Assembly (NCBI GenBank): GCA_937930625.1
Contig: CALHBW010000195.1
Location: 1-7,605, forward strand
Reading direction: 5' to 3'
Length of the DNA: 7,605 nt
From: an uncultured Saprospiraceae bacterium
GTDB lineage: Bacteria > Bacteroidota > Bacteroidia > Chitinophagales > Saprospiraceae
Within the stretch, counting starts at the first letter, position 1. Every line of letters starts with the position of its first letter. The position numbers and the translations under genes are program-made. The notes below the pieces were generated by a model. The model had not been told where the DNA came from. It worked only from the letters and a program-made list of their open reading frames with translations, and made no database searches. Shown here piece after piece: positions 1 to 5,646 of this stretch.

Positions 1-739
1 CCTTAATTTTCTTCAACAAATCGCCCGAATACTCATCATCAATATACAACTCTGCATCGCGTGTCAATTTAATTGAAAAAGTATCGCGTATCACATATCC
101 CGGAAACAAAAACGAAATACTATGTCGCACGATGTCATCCAGAATAATCAACTCATGTTGCCCTTCCTCCGAAGGCAATTCCACAAAACGCGGCAAGTGA
201 TTCGATGGAATCTGAACAAGCGCATAACGCGTTTTTCCTTTATCACTTCCATCAGCTTCCTCCATATCAATGGCGAGATAGAGCGCGGCATTATTCAAAA
301 ATGGCGAAATCTTCTTTTTGACCAACAACATCGGCTGCACATAAGGCAACATATTATTATTAAAATACTCTTCGATAAACTCGCGCTGTTTGCCGTTCAA
401 ATCCATTCGACGCAAAGCATGAATACCATTTTTTTGCAATTCAGGGATAATTTCTTCCTCAAAAATACGGCTAAATTCTGCCTGCTGCTTATTCACCACC
501 TTGTGAATTTTGCGAAGCAGTTCTCGCGGGTCAGACTCCACCATCCGTCTATCCTTCTTCTTCAATCGAATCAAACTACGGTGATACGCCACCCGCACCC
601 GGAAATATTCATCGAGATTATTCGAGTAAATTGCCAAAAATTTCAAGCGTTCCAATAACGGCACACTTCGGTCTTTTGCCTCCTGCAATACTCGATAATT
701 GAAGGTCAACCAACTCAAATCTCTGTGTACGTAATTCAT
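1..739 (-). CDS. ppk1: polyphosphate kinase 1, N-terminal part (runs off left edge)
   Basis: PPK1 reversibly moves the gamma-phosphate of ATP onto polyphosphate through a phosphohistidine intermediate. Translating the minus strand from the ATG at 739 gives 246 open codons to the window edge. The protein begins MNYVHRDLSWLTFNYRVLQE, followed by PLLERLKFLAIYSNNLDE (residues 27-44) and RVRVA, which is the classic PPK1 N-terminal domain with the conserved NNLDE segment near the ATP site. Residues from about 105 on should be the start of the helical H domain. The two C-terminal catalytic domains with the phosphorylated histidine lie outside the window, so activity cannot be judged. The start fits the family's usual N-terminus. 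No TAnnTTTG box lies in the 80 bp separating it from sixA upstream, so the two are probably co-transcribed. An inverted-repeat arm ends 3 nt before the ATG. The plus-strand reading frame at 122-658 is only its antisense shadow. Confidence 0.95.
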   Translation of the reverse strand, partial: MNYVHRDLSWLTFNYRVLQEAKDRSVPLLERLKFLAIYSNNLDEYFRVRVAYHRSLIRLKKKDRRMVESDPRELLRKIHKVVNKQQAEFSRIFEEEIIPELQKNGIHALRRMDLNGKQREFIEEYFNNNMLPYVQPMLLVKKKISPFLNNAALYLAIDMEEADGSDKGKTRYALVQIPSNHLPRFVELPSEEGQHELIILDDIVRHSISFLFPGYVIRDTFSIKLTRDAELYIDDEYSGDLLKKIK

Positions 740-742
740 GAT

Positions 743-829
743 AAATGAGTAGATGAGTAAATGATGAAATGCGTAAATGAGGATGGACGAACCATTTACT
801 CATTTATTCATATACTCATTTACTCATTT
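743..829. repeat. inverted repeat of degenerate 8-mers between sixA and ppk1
   Basis: The left arm (743-779) reads as tandem 8-mers on the plus strand: AAATGAGT, AGATGAGT, AAATGATG, AAATGCGT, AAATG. The right arm (793-829) is the reverse complement of a similar array. Aligned without gaps, the arms match at 32 of 37 positions around a 13-nt loop. The left arm stops 3 nt before the ppk1 start codon, and the right arm contains the last codons and the TAA stop of sixA. A sixA-ppk1 transcript would fold this into a hairpin between the two genes. It has no U-tract, so it does not look like an ordinary intrinsic terminator; mRNA processing, stabilisation or partial attenuation are possible but untested. 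Confidence 0.85.
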
Positions 830-1320
830 TTATACTTCTTAGGAAATTCAAAACTAACCATCTGCCCATTATCTGCGCTAAGGTCATTCCATGATTTTAT
901 GTCGAATTCAATTTCGACAATACCGCAAGTAGGAACATTGGGAATATAATCCTCCGAGTAAGTATTGGCAAAAATCGTAAAATCGGGATTATGCCCGAAC
1001 AAAAAAGCTACCTCATGCTCATCAGATAAATGCCGTGAAATATTCATCAAAACCGGAAAACCGGCAAGATACATTTCCTTTTTCACCTCAATATCATCCG
1101 GCAGATAACCCACAGCCTCTGCAATAATCTTGGCAGTACGCAATGCCCGCACAGCATAGCTACTGATGATAATATCGGGCTTTACGCCCTTCTCTTTCAA
1201 TAAATTACCCATAAACGGCGCATCCCGCAAACCGCGCTGATTGAGTGGACGTTCATGGTCTTTTAGCGAATCATCCTTCCAACTGGACTTCGCATGTCTG
1301 ATTAAATATAATCGTTTCAT
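820..1320 (-). CDS. sixA: SixA-type phosphohistidine phosphatase
   Basis: A 166-residue histidine phosphatase (RHG) superfamily protein, close to the usual SixA size. It starts MKRLYLIRHAKSSW, with the catalytic RHAK at residues 8-11 (His9 the expected phospho-acceptor). Conserved RPLNQRG is at 24-30, the arginine-bearing SSYAVRALRTA at 53-63, the second catalytic histidine in FGHN at 108-111 and the family's PTCG at 130-133. SixA removes phosphate from phosphohistidines; in E. coli it acts on ArcB and the nitrogen PTS, but the substrate here is unknown. The reading frame is open back to 1392, but I chose the ATG at 1320 because the family motif begins there and the extra 24 residues are partly encoded by 7-mer repeat DNA. 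A TAnnTTTG box lies at 1397-1390. The stop codon lies inside an 8-mer repeat. ppk1 follows 80 bp downstream, which suggests a phosphohistidine or polyphosphate link. Confidence 0.93.
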   Translation of the reverse strand: MKRLYLIRHAKSSWKDDSLKDHERPLNQRGLRDAPFMGNLLKEKGVKPDIIISSYAVRALRTAKIIAEAVGYLPDDIEVKKEMYLAGFPVLMNISRHLSDEHEVAFLFGHNPDFTIFANTYSEDYIPNVPTCGIVEIEFDIKSWNDLSADNGQMVSFEFPKKYKNE

Positions 1321-1325
1321 AGATT

Positions 1326-1432
1326 TAGTTGATAGTTGATAGTCTATAGACCATAGTTCATGTAAGTTGTAAGCTATTTTTTTGCGAAACAAAGATAAAA
1401 ACTATCGACTATCGACTATGGACTGTTGACTA
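1326..1432. repeat. inverted repeat of degenerate 7-mers at the sixA start
   Basis: The left arm (1326-1356) is an array of 7-mers of the type TAGTTGA / TAGTCTA / TAGACCA. The right arm (1402-1432) is an array of CTATCGA / CTATGGA / CTGTTGA in the opposite sense. Ungapped, the arms match at 23 of 31 positions around a 45-nt loop. The left arm ends 5 nt before the sixA ATG at 1320. The loop carries the probable sixA -7 box, so a sixA transcript would contain only the left arm. Confidence 0.75.
1390..1397 (-). promoter_or_regulatory. candidate -7 box for sixA(-ppk1)
   Basis: Read on the minus strand, 1397-1390 is TATCTTTG, a perfect match to the Bacteroidota TAnnTTTG -7 element. I find no clear TTG -33 element 17-23 nt further upstream, where the 7-mer repeat arm lies. 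Transcription would begin near 1383, giving a leader of about 60 nt. Confidence 0.55.
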
Positions 1433-1467
1433 TATCCCACAAAAGTAAAAAAAGGTAGGAAAAATTT

Positions 1468-1475
1468 TATCTTTG
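1468..1475 (+). promoter_or_regulatory. candidate -7 box for ychF
   Basis: TATCTTTG matches TAnnTTTG exactly and is followed by GCGCCC, a common Bacteroidota context. No good TTG -33 element is visible at the usual spacing. If used, the start would be near 1482 and the ychF mRNA would carry a leader of about 355 nt containing the whole large inverted repeat. Confidence 0.5.
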
Positions 1476-1490
1476 CGCCCTATTTGGTGA

Positions 1491-1829
1491 ATTAGTTTAT
1501 TGGTTTATTGAGTTTATTAGGTTTATTGAGTTTATTGGGTTATTGAGTTTATTAAGTTTATTGGTTTATTAAGTTTGTTGGTTTATTGAGTTTATCAGAG
1601 ATTGGTTTCAGCTATTCTTTTTTTAATAACATAAATTACTTTTCATTATTTTTTTTATAAAATTTTAAATGAAATTAATTTTAAATAATTATTAAATTAA
1701 TATTTCAAACCAATTACAGATAAATTCAATAAACCAACAAACTCAATAAACCAATAAACCTAATAAACTCAATAACCCAATAAACTCAATAAACCCAATA
1801 AACCAATAACCCAATAAACTCCATAAACT
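1491..1829. repeat. very long inverted repeat of degenerate 8-9-mers upstream of ychF
   Basis: The left arm (about 1491-1613) is built from units such as GAGTTTATT, GGTTTATT, AGGTTTATT and AAGTTTGTT. The right arm (about 1702-1829) is the same kind of array in inverse orientation (AATAAACTC and variants). Positions 1522-1613 against the reverse complement of 1702-1793 match at 83 of 92 without a gap, and the first 75 at 72. The order of unit variants is therefore mirrored between arms, which independent tandem growth would not give. Outside that core the arms still resemble each other but slip in phase. The 88-nt loop is almost pure A and T. The right arm stops about 7 nt before the ychF ATG. 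Confidence 0.92.
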
Positions 1830-1836
1830 AAAAAAA

Positions 1837-2934
1837 ATGGCTTTAAAATGTGGCATCGTGGGTCTGCCCAATGTTGGTAAATCTACACTTTTCAATGCGC
1901 TGACCAATGCGAAGGCTTTGGCAGCAAATTACCCTTTTGCGACCAAAGAACCGAATGTCGGTATCATCACTGTACCCGATGACCGCCTGAACAAATTGGC
2001 AGAAATCGTCAATCCTCAAAAGGTACAGCCTACAACAGTCGAAATTGTTGATATAGCGGGTTTGATAAAAGGCGCGAGTCAGGGCGAAGGGCTTGGTAAT
2101 CAATTTCTTGCGAACATTCGTGAAGTAGATGCTATTGTGCATGTTGTACGTTGTTTTGATGATGATAATGTGGTGCATGTCGATGGTCGTGTTGACCCGG
2201 TGGGCGACAAAGACATCATCGACACCGAATTGCAATTAAAAGATATTGAGACGCTCGAAAAACGCCTCGAAAAATTGCGTAAACAAGCCAAAACTGCTCA
2301 AAAAGAGGACATCCGCGCCTTAGAATTTGCTGAAGGCTTGAAAACGCATATCGAATCGGGCAATCCGGCGCGTACCTTTTCCGTAGAAGACCCCGACCTC
2401 AAACGCTACCGCGAATTTTTCTTATTGACTTCAAAGCCCGTACTTTACGTCTGCAATGTAGATGAAGATTCTGTCAACGATGGCAACGAATACACCCAAA
2501 AATTCAAAGCTGCTGTCGCGAATGAAGACGCACAAGTCGTTTTGATTAGTGCAAGCATTGAAGCCGACATCGCCGAACTCGAAACCTACGAGGAGCGCAT
2601 GGAATTTCTCGCCGAAATGGGCTTATCCGAACCCGGCGTCAACAAGGTCATTCACGCTTGTTATCGTTTGTTGAAGTTGATAACCTACTTTACCGCAGGC
2701 GAAAAAGAAGTTCGTGCATGGACGATACGCGAAGGTACACTTGCGCCCGGCGCAGCAGGTGTCATTCACTCCGATTTTGAACGCGGATTCATTCGTGCTG
2801 AGGTGATTAAATATAATGATTATGTTTCACTTGGTTCGGAATCTGCTTGTCGTGATGCCGGAAAAATGTCCGTAGAAGGAAAGGAATATGTGGTCGGAGA
2901 TGGAGATGTGATGCACTTCCGGCATAATGTGTAA
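1837..2934 (+). CDS. ychF: YchF/OLA1 family P-loop ATPase
   Basis: A 365-residue protein of normal YchF length. YchF (OLA1) is an Obg-related ATPase that binds ribosomes and is linked to stress and redox responses and to translation initiation in other organisms. The P-loop GLPNVGKS is at residues 9-16 and the G3 motif DIAGL at 72-76. The G4 position reads NVDE (207-210) instead of NKxD, the substitution that makes this family prefer ATP over GTP. A helical insertion with a charged coiled-coil-like stretch lies at about 130-175, and the C-terminal TGS domain covers roughly 280-364. The C-terminus reads HFRHNV where HFRFNV is usual, a small change of unknown effect. The start has no Shine-Dalgarno; an A-run separates it from the arm of a giant inverted repeat. 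An intrinsic terminator follows, so it is probably monocistronic. Confidence 0.97.
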   Translation: MALKCGIVGLPNVGKSTLFNALTNAKALAANYPFATKEPNVGIITVPDDRLNKLAEIVNPQKVQPTTVEIVDIAGLIKGASQGEGLGNQFLANIREVDAIVHVVRCFDDDNVVHVDGRVDPVGDKDIIDTELQLKDIETLEKRLEKLRKQAKTAQKEDIRALEFAEGLKTHIESGNPARTFSVEDPDLKRYREFFLLTSKPVLYVCNVDEDSVNDGNEYTQKFKAAVANEDAQVVLISASIEADIAELETYEERMEFLAEMGLSEPGVNKVIHACYRLLKLITYFTAGEKEVRAWTIREGTLAPGAAGVIHSDFERGFIRAEVIKYNDYVSLGSESACRDAGKMSVEGKEYVVGDGDVMHFRHNV

Positions 2935-2951
2935 TGACTCTTTATTTATTG

Positions 2952-2999
2952 AAAAATGCTCCTCTTGTATTTCCAAAACGCAAGAGGAGCATTTTTTTT
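2952..2999 (+). terminator. intrinsic terminator after ychF
   Basis: A perfect 16-bp stem (2952-2967 with 2981-2996, AAAAATGCTCCTCTTG and its complement) has a 13-nt loop and runs into eight T residues (2992-2999). It begins 18 nt after the ychF stop and separates ychF from the cassette downstream. The A-tract on the 5' side may also let it work on the opposite strand. Confidence 0.95.
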
Positions 3000-3099
3000 G
3001 TAGTTAAAAACCACAAAAACTCCCTATCTTTACGCTCCTACATGAACACCAACGCCGAACATATCAATATCTTCATCGCGTATTTTATTTTTGAACAAA

Positions 3100-3130
3100 T
3101 TGAATCCCATCCAAAAAAAACTTAAATTTG
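3100..3130 (+). promoter_or_regulatory. promoter of the two-gene uncharacterised cassette
   Basis: TTG at 3100-3102 and a perfect TAnnTTTG box (TAAATTTG) at 3123-3130 are 20 nt apart, the best two-part Bacteroidota promoter match in the window. The start would fall near 3137, just upstream of the ATG at 3151. This argues against the in-frame upstream ATG at 3091, which would lie outside the transcript. A weaker box (TATCTTTA, 3025-3032) lies further upstream. Confidence 0.65.
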
Positions 3131-3160
3131 CTGTATCAAAATCAGCTAAAATGGATACAG
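3131..3160 (+). promoter_or_regulatory. possible start-codon hairpin of the cassette
   Basis: CTGTATC (3131-3137) and GATACAG (3154-3160) are perfect complements around a 16-nt loop that contains the ATG at 3151. If transcription starts near 3137, most of the left arm would be missing from the mRNA, so this would act in RNA only with an upstream start. It could instead be a DNA operator. Confidence 0.3.
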
Positions 3161-3546
3161 CTAAAAGATTACGCTCAGATATTATAGACTTGTTGCCACA
3201 AGCAGATACTAAGATATTAGAATCTATTCATCACCAACTTGAAGTAGCACAGTTTGAGGTATATTACAAGCAGTGGAAGGCTGAAACTGCATTTGAATCG
3301 AATGGTAGGAAGATTATAGAAAATGCTCACTACCAGAAGATTATTGATATGGGAGAGGTTGCTGTACCATTGATTTTAGAGAAATATGCACAAGCAAATG
3401 ACCACTGGTCTTATGCATTGAGAAGTATTACAGGAATCAGCCTCAATGAATCTACATACTATGGCAATTTGGAAGCTATCAGAATGGACTGGATTGCATG
3501 GGGCGTCGAAAAAAAAATGATAGATGCACCAGAGTTTTCCAAATGA
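3151..3546 (+). CDS. small uncharacterised protein, partner of the DUF7689-like gene
   Basis: 131 residues from the ATG at 3151. An in-frame ATG at 3091 would add 20 residues, but the promoter with a predicted start near 3137 favours 3151. No signal peptide or membrane segment is visible. The first 45 residues are charged and probably helical. The middle has a W-K-A-E-T-A-F motif, then HYQKIIDMGEVAVPLIL and DHWSYALRSITG, and the end has DWIAWG. This pattern (Y/H-x-x-I-I-x-M-G, a hydrophobic P-L-I-L helix, DHW-x-x-AL-x-x-ITG) matches my memory of a small protein family often found directly upstream of DUF7689-type proteins; a HEAT-like helical pair is possible. I cannot assign a function. The gene overlaps the next one by 23 bp in another frame, so translation is probably coupled. 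GC over the lines I counted is about 37%, against about 45% in ychF. Confidence 0.85.
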   Translation: MDTAKRLRSDIIDLLPQADTKILESIHHQLEVAQFEVYYKQWKAETAFESNGRKIIENAHYQKIIDMGEVAVPLILEKYAQANDHWSYALRSITGISLNESTYYGNLEAIRMDWIAWGVEKKMIDAPEFSK

Positions 3547-4147
3547 ATTTCCAAATTCCACTAAAGAACCTTTCCTAATTACCAGTCCGCAAGATGTGTG
3601 TTATAATTGCATCGCATGGGCTTTTGGAGATAACAAAAAGTTTTATTGGCCCTCTGATTTACCGGAATATTTTTGGCCCGAAAATATCAAAAAGGAGGAA
3701 TCAGTCGATGCCTTTGTTGCACTGTATGAATCTATTGGTTATTCAAATTGCGAAGATGGAGAATTGGAAACAGGATATGAAAAGGTTGCTATTTTCGCAT
3801 TAAATGGAGAACCCACTCACGCAGCCCGACAACTTCAAGACGGATTATGGACAAGCAAACTCGGCTCTCATGTGGATGTCACACACACTATTCATGCTAT
3901 CAAGGGGGGCATGTATGGAGATGTAGTGCAATACATGAAACGAAGAATAGCTAGTGCGTCTTTGGTTGTGGATGCTCCCGTTATGGATGAGAAAGATTTT
4001 AAAGCATTGCAGGATATAAAAATCCCGACCCCCAACGAAAAATCGCCAAAGTCCGGGAATATCTTATCTCGCTACTCGCTACTCGAAACTCGCTACTTAT
4101 TTAAGTACTTCAACATCACCCTCAAAAGCCCCTCATTCTTCCCATAA
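3524..4147 (+). CDS. DUF7689-like protein, possible papain/NlpC-fold cysteine enzyme
   Basis: 207 residues. The conserved part (about 5-141) contains SPQDVCYNCIAWAFGD (21-36), tryptophans at 42 and 51 (YWP, FWP), GYSNCEDGELETGYEKVAIF (72-91), GEPTHAARQL (95-104), GLWTSKLG (107-114) and YGDVVQYMKRR (131-141). This matches my memory of the DUF7689 family; no database was searched. Cys29, His99 and a later polar or His residue (Asp118 or His121) occur in the order of an NlpC/P60 or papain-like catalytic set. That is inference, and no enzyme activity is established by the sequence. No signal peptide is visible, so it is probably cytoplasmic. The gene starts inside the previous one (23 bp overlap). 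The last 30 or so residues look non-native: they are translated from a 7-mer repeat and from DNA antisense to the conserved end of the convergent aldehyde dehydrogenase gene. Confidence 0.85.
   Translation: MHQSFPNEFPNSTKEPFLITSPQDVCYNCIAWAFGDNKKFYWPSDLPEYFWPENIKKEESVDAFVALYESIGYSNCEDGELETGYEKVAIFALNGEPTHAARQLQDGLWTSKLGSHVDVTHTIHAIKGGMYGDVVQYMKRRIASASLVVDAPVMDEKDFKALQDIKIPTPNEKSPKSGNILSRYSLLETRYLFKYFNITLKSPSFFP
4068..4095. repeat. four tandem 7-mers (CTCGCTA) at the ends of two convergent genes
   Basis: CTCGCTA, CTCGCTA, CTCGAAA, CTCGCTA in exact 7-nt register. The last unit overlaps the TAG stop codon of the minus-strand aldehyde dehydrogenase (4095-4093), and the array is read through by the plus-strand DUF7689-like gene. 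I find no inverted partner arm nearby, unlike the other short-unit repeats in the window. Confidence 0.8.
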
Positions 4148-5511
4148 GGCGCGTAACGTATAGGCGCATCTACGATAAAGGATTTGTGCAGCACACTCTT
4201 CTTATGCGAAAATGTCTCAAATGACGATGTTCCGTGATATGCCCCGATGCCGCTTTCACCTACACCACCAAAGGGCAGATTTGGATTGGCGATGTGCATT
4301 AGTGTATCGTTGATACTTACGCCGCCTGCGCTTGTTTCATTCATCACTTTGTCGATATTTTTTTGTGATTTGGAAAACATATATAATGCGAGCGGTTTCT
4401 CGCGGTCATTGATAAATTTAATCGCATCTTCAAGGCGCGAATAGGTCAGAATTGGCAAAATAGGACCAAAAATTTCCTCTTGCATCACCGCATCATCTTT
4501 AGCGACATTATCCATCAAAGTCGGTTGGATATAAAGGTCGGCTTCATCCGTTTTTCCACCGAAAATGATGTCTCCGCCACCATCCATTAAGCTTTTCAAA
4601 CGTCTGAAATGCTTCTTATTGATGATACGTCCGTAGTCCGGGCTTTCCTGTGCGTTTTCACCGTAGAATTTGGTGATTTGTTTCTTCATTTCCGCGACGA
4701 ATTTATCCTTAACTTGCTCATTAATAAGCAGATAATCCGGCGCGATACAAGTTTGTCCGGCATTCATGAGCTTACCTGAAACGATGCGTTTTGCAGCATA
4801 TTCAACGTGTATTCTTTCATCTACAATACAAGGACTTTTGCCACCCAATTCGAGCGTGACAGGCGTAAGGTGCTTGGCTGCTGCCTGATAAACGATGCGC
4901 CCTACATTCGTACTACCCGTAAAGAAAACGTAGTCGAATCTTTCTGCCAAAAGTGCCTGTGTTTCGGATACCCCACCTTCAACTACGGCGATATATTCAT
5001 CCGAAAAATTATCGGTAATTAAATCAGAAAGTGCCTTCGCGGTATGCGGAGCATATTCCGAAGGTTTGGCGATAACGGTATTACCCGCACACATCGCACC
5101 CACCAGAGGCGCAATCAGCAGTTGAAAAGGATAATTCCACGGCGCAATGACCAGTACATTTCCGTAAGGCTCGGACTGAATGTAGCTCGATGCCTTCGCA
5201 TGAAATAGCGGTGTAGGCACTCGTTCCGGTTTTGCCCATTTCTTGGTATTTGCAATTGCATCATCCAAATCATTTAACACAAAACCAATCTCAGTCAGGT
5301 AACCTTCTGTGTCACATTTACGTAGATCTTTGTGCAACGCATCTAAAAATATACGCTCATTTTCGACGATTGCAGCGCGAAGTTTTTTCATCTGCGCGAC
5401 GCGAAATTTCACATCCTTCGTTTCGCCTGTGGCAAAATAATCGCGTTGTCTGCCGACAAGGTCAGCGATATATGCAGTCTGCGAGGGTGCTAAGGTGGTA
5501 ATTGCTGTCAT
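4093..5511 (-). CDS. aldehyde dehydrogenase, ALDH3-like
   Basis: 472 residues, the normal size for ALDH3-type enzymes, which oxidise fatty or aromatic aldehydes to acids with NAD(P)+. Visible motifs: PWNYPF with the oxyanion asparagine Asn126 (124-129), NTVIAKPSE with the cofactor-binding lysine Lys149, the nucleotide-binding GSTNVG (199-204), general base Glu221 in ELGGK, catalytic Cys255 in NAGQTC, EEIFGP (345-350) and a C-terminal PFGGVGESGIGAYHG. The C-terminus (VDAPIRYAPYG, then LLRVMLKYL) also fits the family, so the gene is intact. No transmembrane anchor is evident. The substrate cannot be told. It overlaps the convergent DUF7689-like gene by 55 bp at the 3' end, and its stop codon lies in a 7-mer repeat. 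Upstream is a REP-like hairpin 9 nt before the ATG and a TAnnTTTG box at 5632-5625. Confidence 0.96.
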   Translation of the reverse strand: MTAITTLAPSQTAYIADLVGRQRDYFATGETKDVKFRVAQMKKLRAAIVENERIFLDALHKDLRKCDTEGYLTEIGFVLNDLDDAIANTKKWAKPERVPTPLFHAKASSYIQSEPYGNVLVIAPWNYPFQLLIAPLVGAMCAGNTVIAKPSEYAPHTAKALSDLITDNFSDEYIAVVEGGVSETQALLAERFDYVFFTGSTNVGRIVYQAAAKHLTPVTLELGGKSPCIVDERIHVEYAAKRIVSGKLMNAGQTCIAPDYLLINEQVKDKFVAEMKKQITKFYGENAQESPDYGRIINKKHFRRLKSLMDGGGDIIFGGKTDEADLYIQPTLMDNVAKDDAVMQEEIFGPILPILTYSRLEDAIKFINDREKPLALYMFSKSQKNIDKVMNETSAGGVSINDTLMHIANPNLPFGGVGESGIGAYHGTSSFETFSHKKSVLHKSFIVDAPIRYAPYGKNEGLLRVMLKYLNK

Positions 5512-5520
5512 AATTTATTC

Positions 5521-5617
5521 GTACTGACGACTTTAGCCGCCAAGTGTTTTAATTAGTTCAAAAACAATTATTTATAAATATTTTTTCACATTACTTGGCG
5601 ATTAAAATCGCCAGTAC
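5521..5617. repeat. REPIN-like element: two inverted REP-type palindromes
   Basis: Two 25-nt units (5521-5545 and 5593-5617) lie in inverted orientation 47 nt apart and match at 21 of 25 positions; all four differences are transitions. Oriented alike, both follow ACTTGGCGRYTAAARTCGYC plus AGTAC. Each is itself a hairpin: the right unit has a perfect GGCGATT/AATCGCC stem, and the left unit, on the minus strand, has GGCGGCT/AGTCGTC with two G-T wobbles. Total length (97 bp), inverted pairing and hairpin-in-hairpin structure fit a REPIN, the mobile unit mobilised by RAYT transposases. No RAYT gene is in the window. The left unit ends 9 nt before the aldehyde dehydrogenase ATG. Confidence 0.75.
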
Positions 5618-5624
5618 AGTTTTA

Positions 5625-5632
5625 CAAATATA
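5625..5632 (-). promoter_or_regulatory. candidate -7 box for the aldehyde dehydrogenase
   Basis: On the minus strand, 5632-5625 is TATATTTG, a perfect TAnnTTTG. The -33 element is weak (TTTC about 23 nt upstream). Transcription would begin at about 5618, the outer edge of the REPIN-like element, so the leader would consist almost exactly of that element. Confidence 0.5.
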
Positions 5633-5646
5633 CAAAAACACAACGT

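Larger units (their letters stand above)
1321..1836. other. 516 bp divergent intergenic region between sixA and ychF
   Basis: I see no credible gene here. The region holds, in order: a 7-mer inverted repeat (1326-1432) with the likely sixA -7 box in its loop; an A-rich stretch; a plus-strand -7 box (1468-1475) probably serving ychF; and a very large inverted repeat of 8-9-mers (about 1491-1829) with an AT-only or nearly AT-only centre at about 1614-1701. Its right outer edge lies about 7 nt before the ychF ATG. Confidence 0.8.

Noticed and set aside
122..658. 178-codon plus-strand open frame
   Set aside because: It is antisense to the clear ppk1 coding sequence and its translation shows no family pattern.
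1491..1829. CRISPR array
   Set aside because: Units are only 8-9 nt, contiguous and degenerate, with no spacers and no cas genes.
1843..2235. 130-codon minus-strand open frame inside ychF
   Set aside because: Antisense to highly conserved GTPase-fold motifs; no recognisable protein signal.
2934..3125. 63-codon plus-strand open frame starting at the ychF stop
   Set aside because: It runs through the perfect terminator hairpin and T-tract, and the promoter of the next cassette lies inside it.
3524..3546. Frameshift splitting one gene into the two cassette genes
   Set aside because: Each protein has its own complete conserved region, and the second begins just where DUF7689-like proteins usually do, so overlapping genes are the simpler reading.
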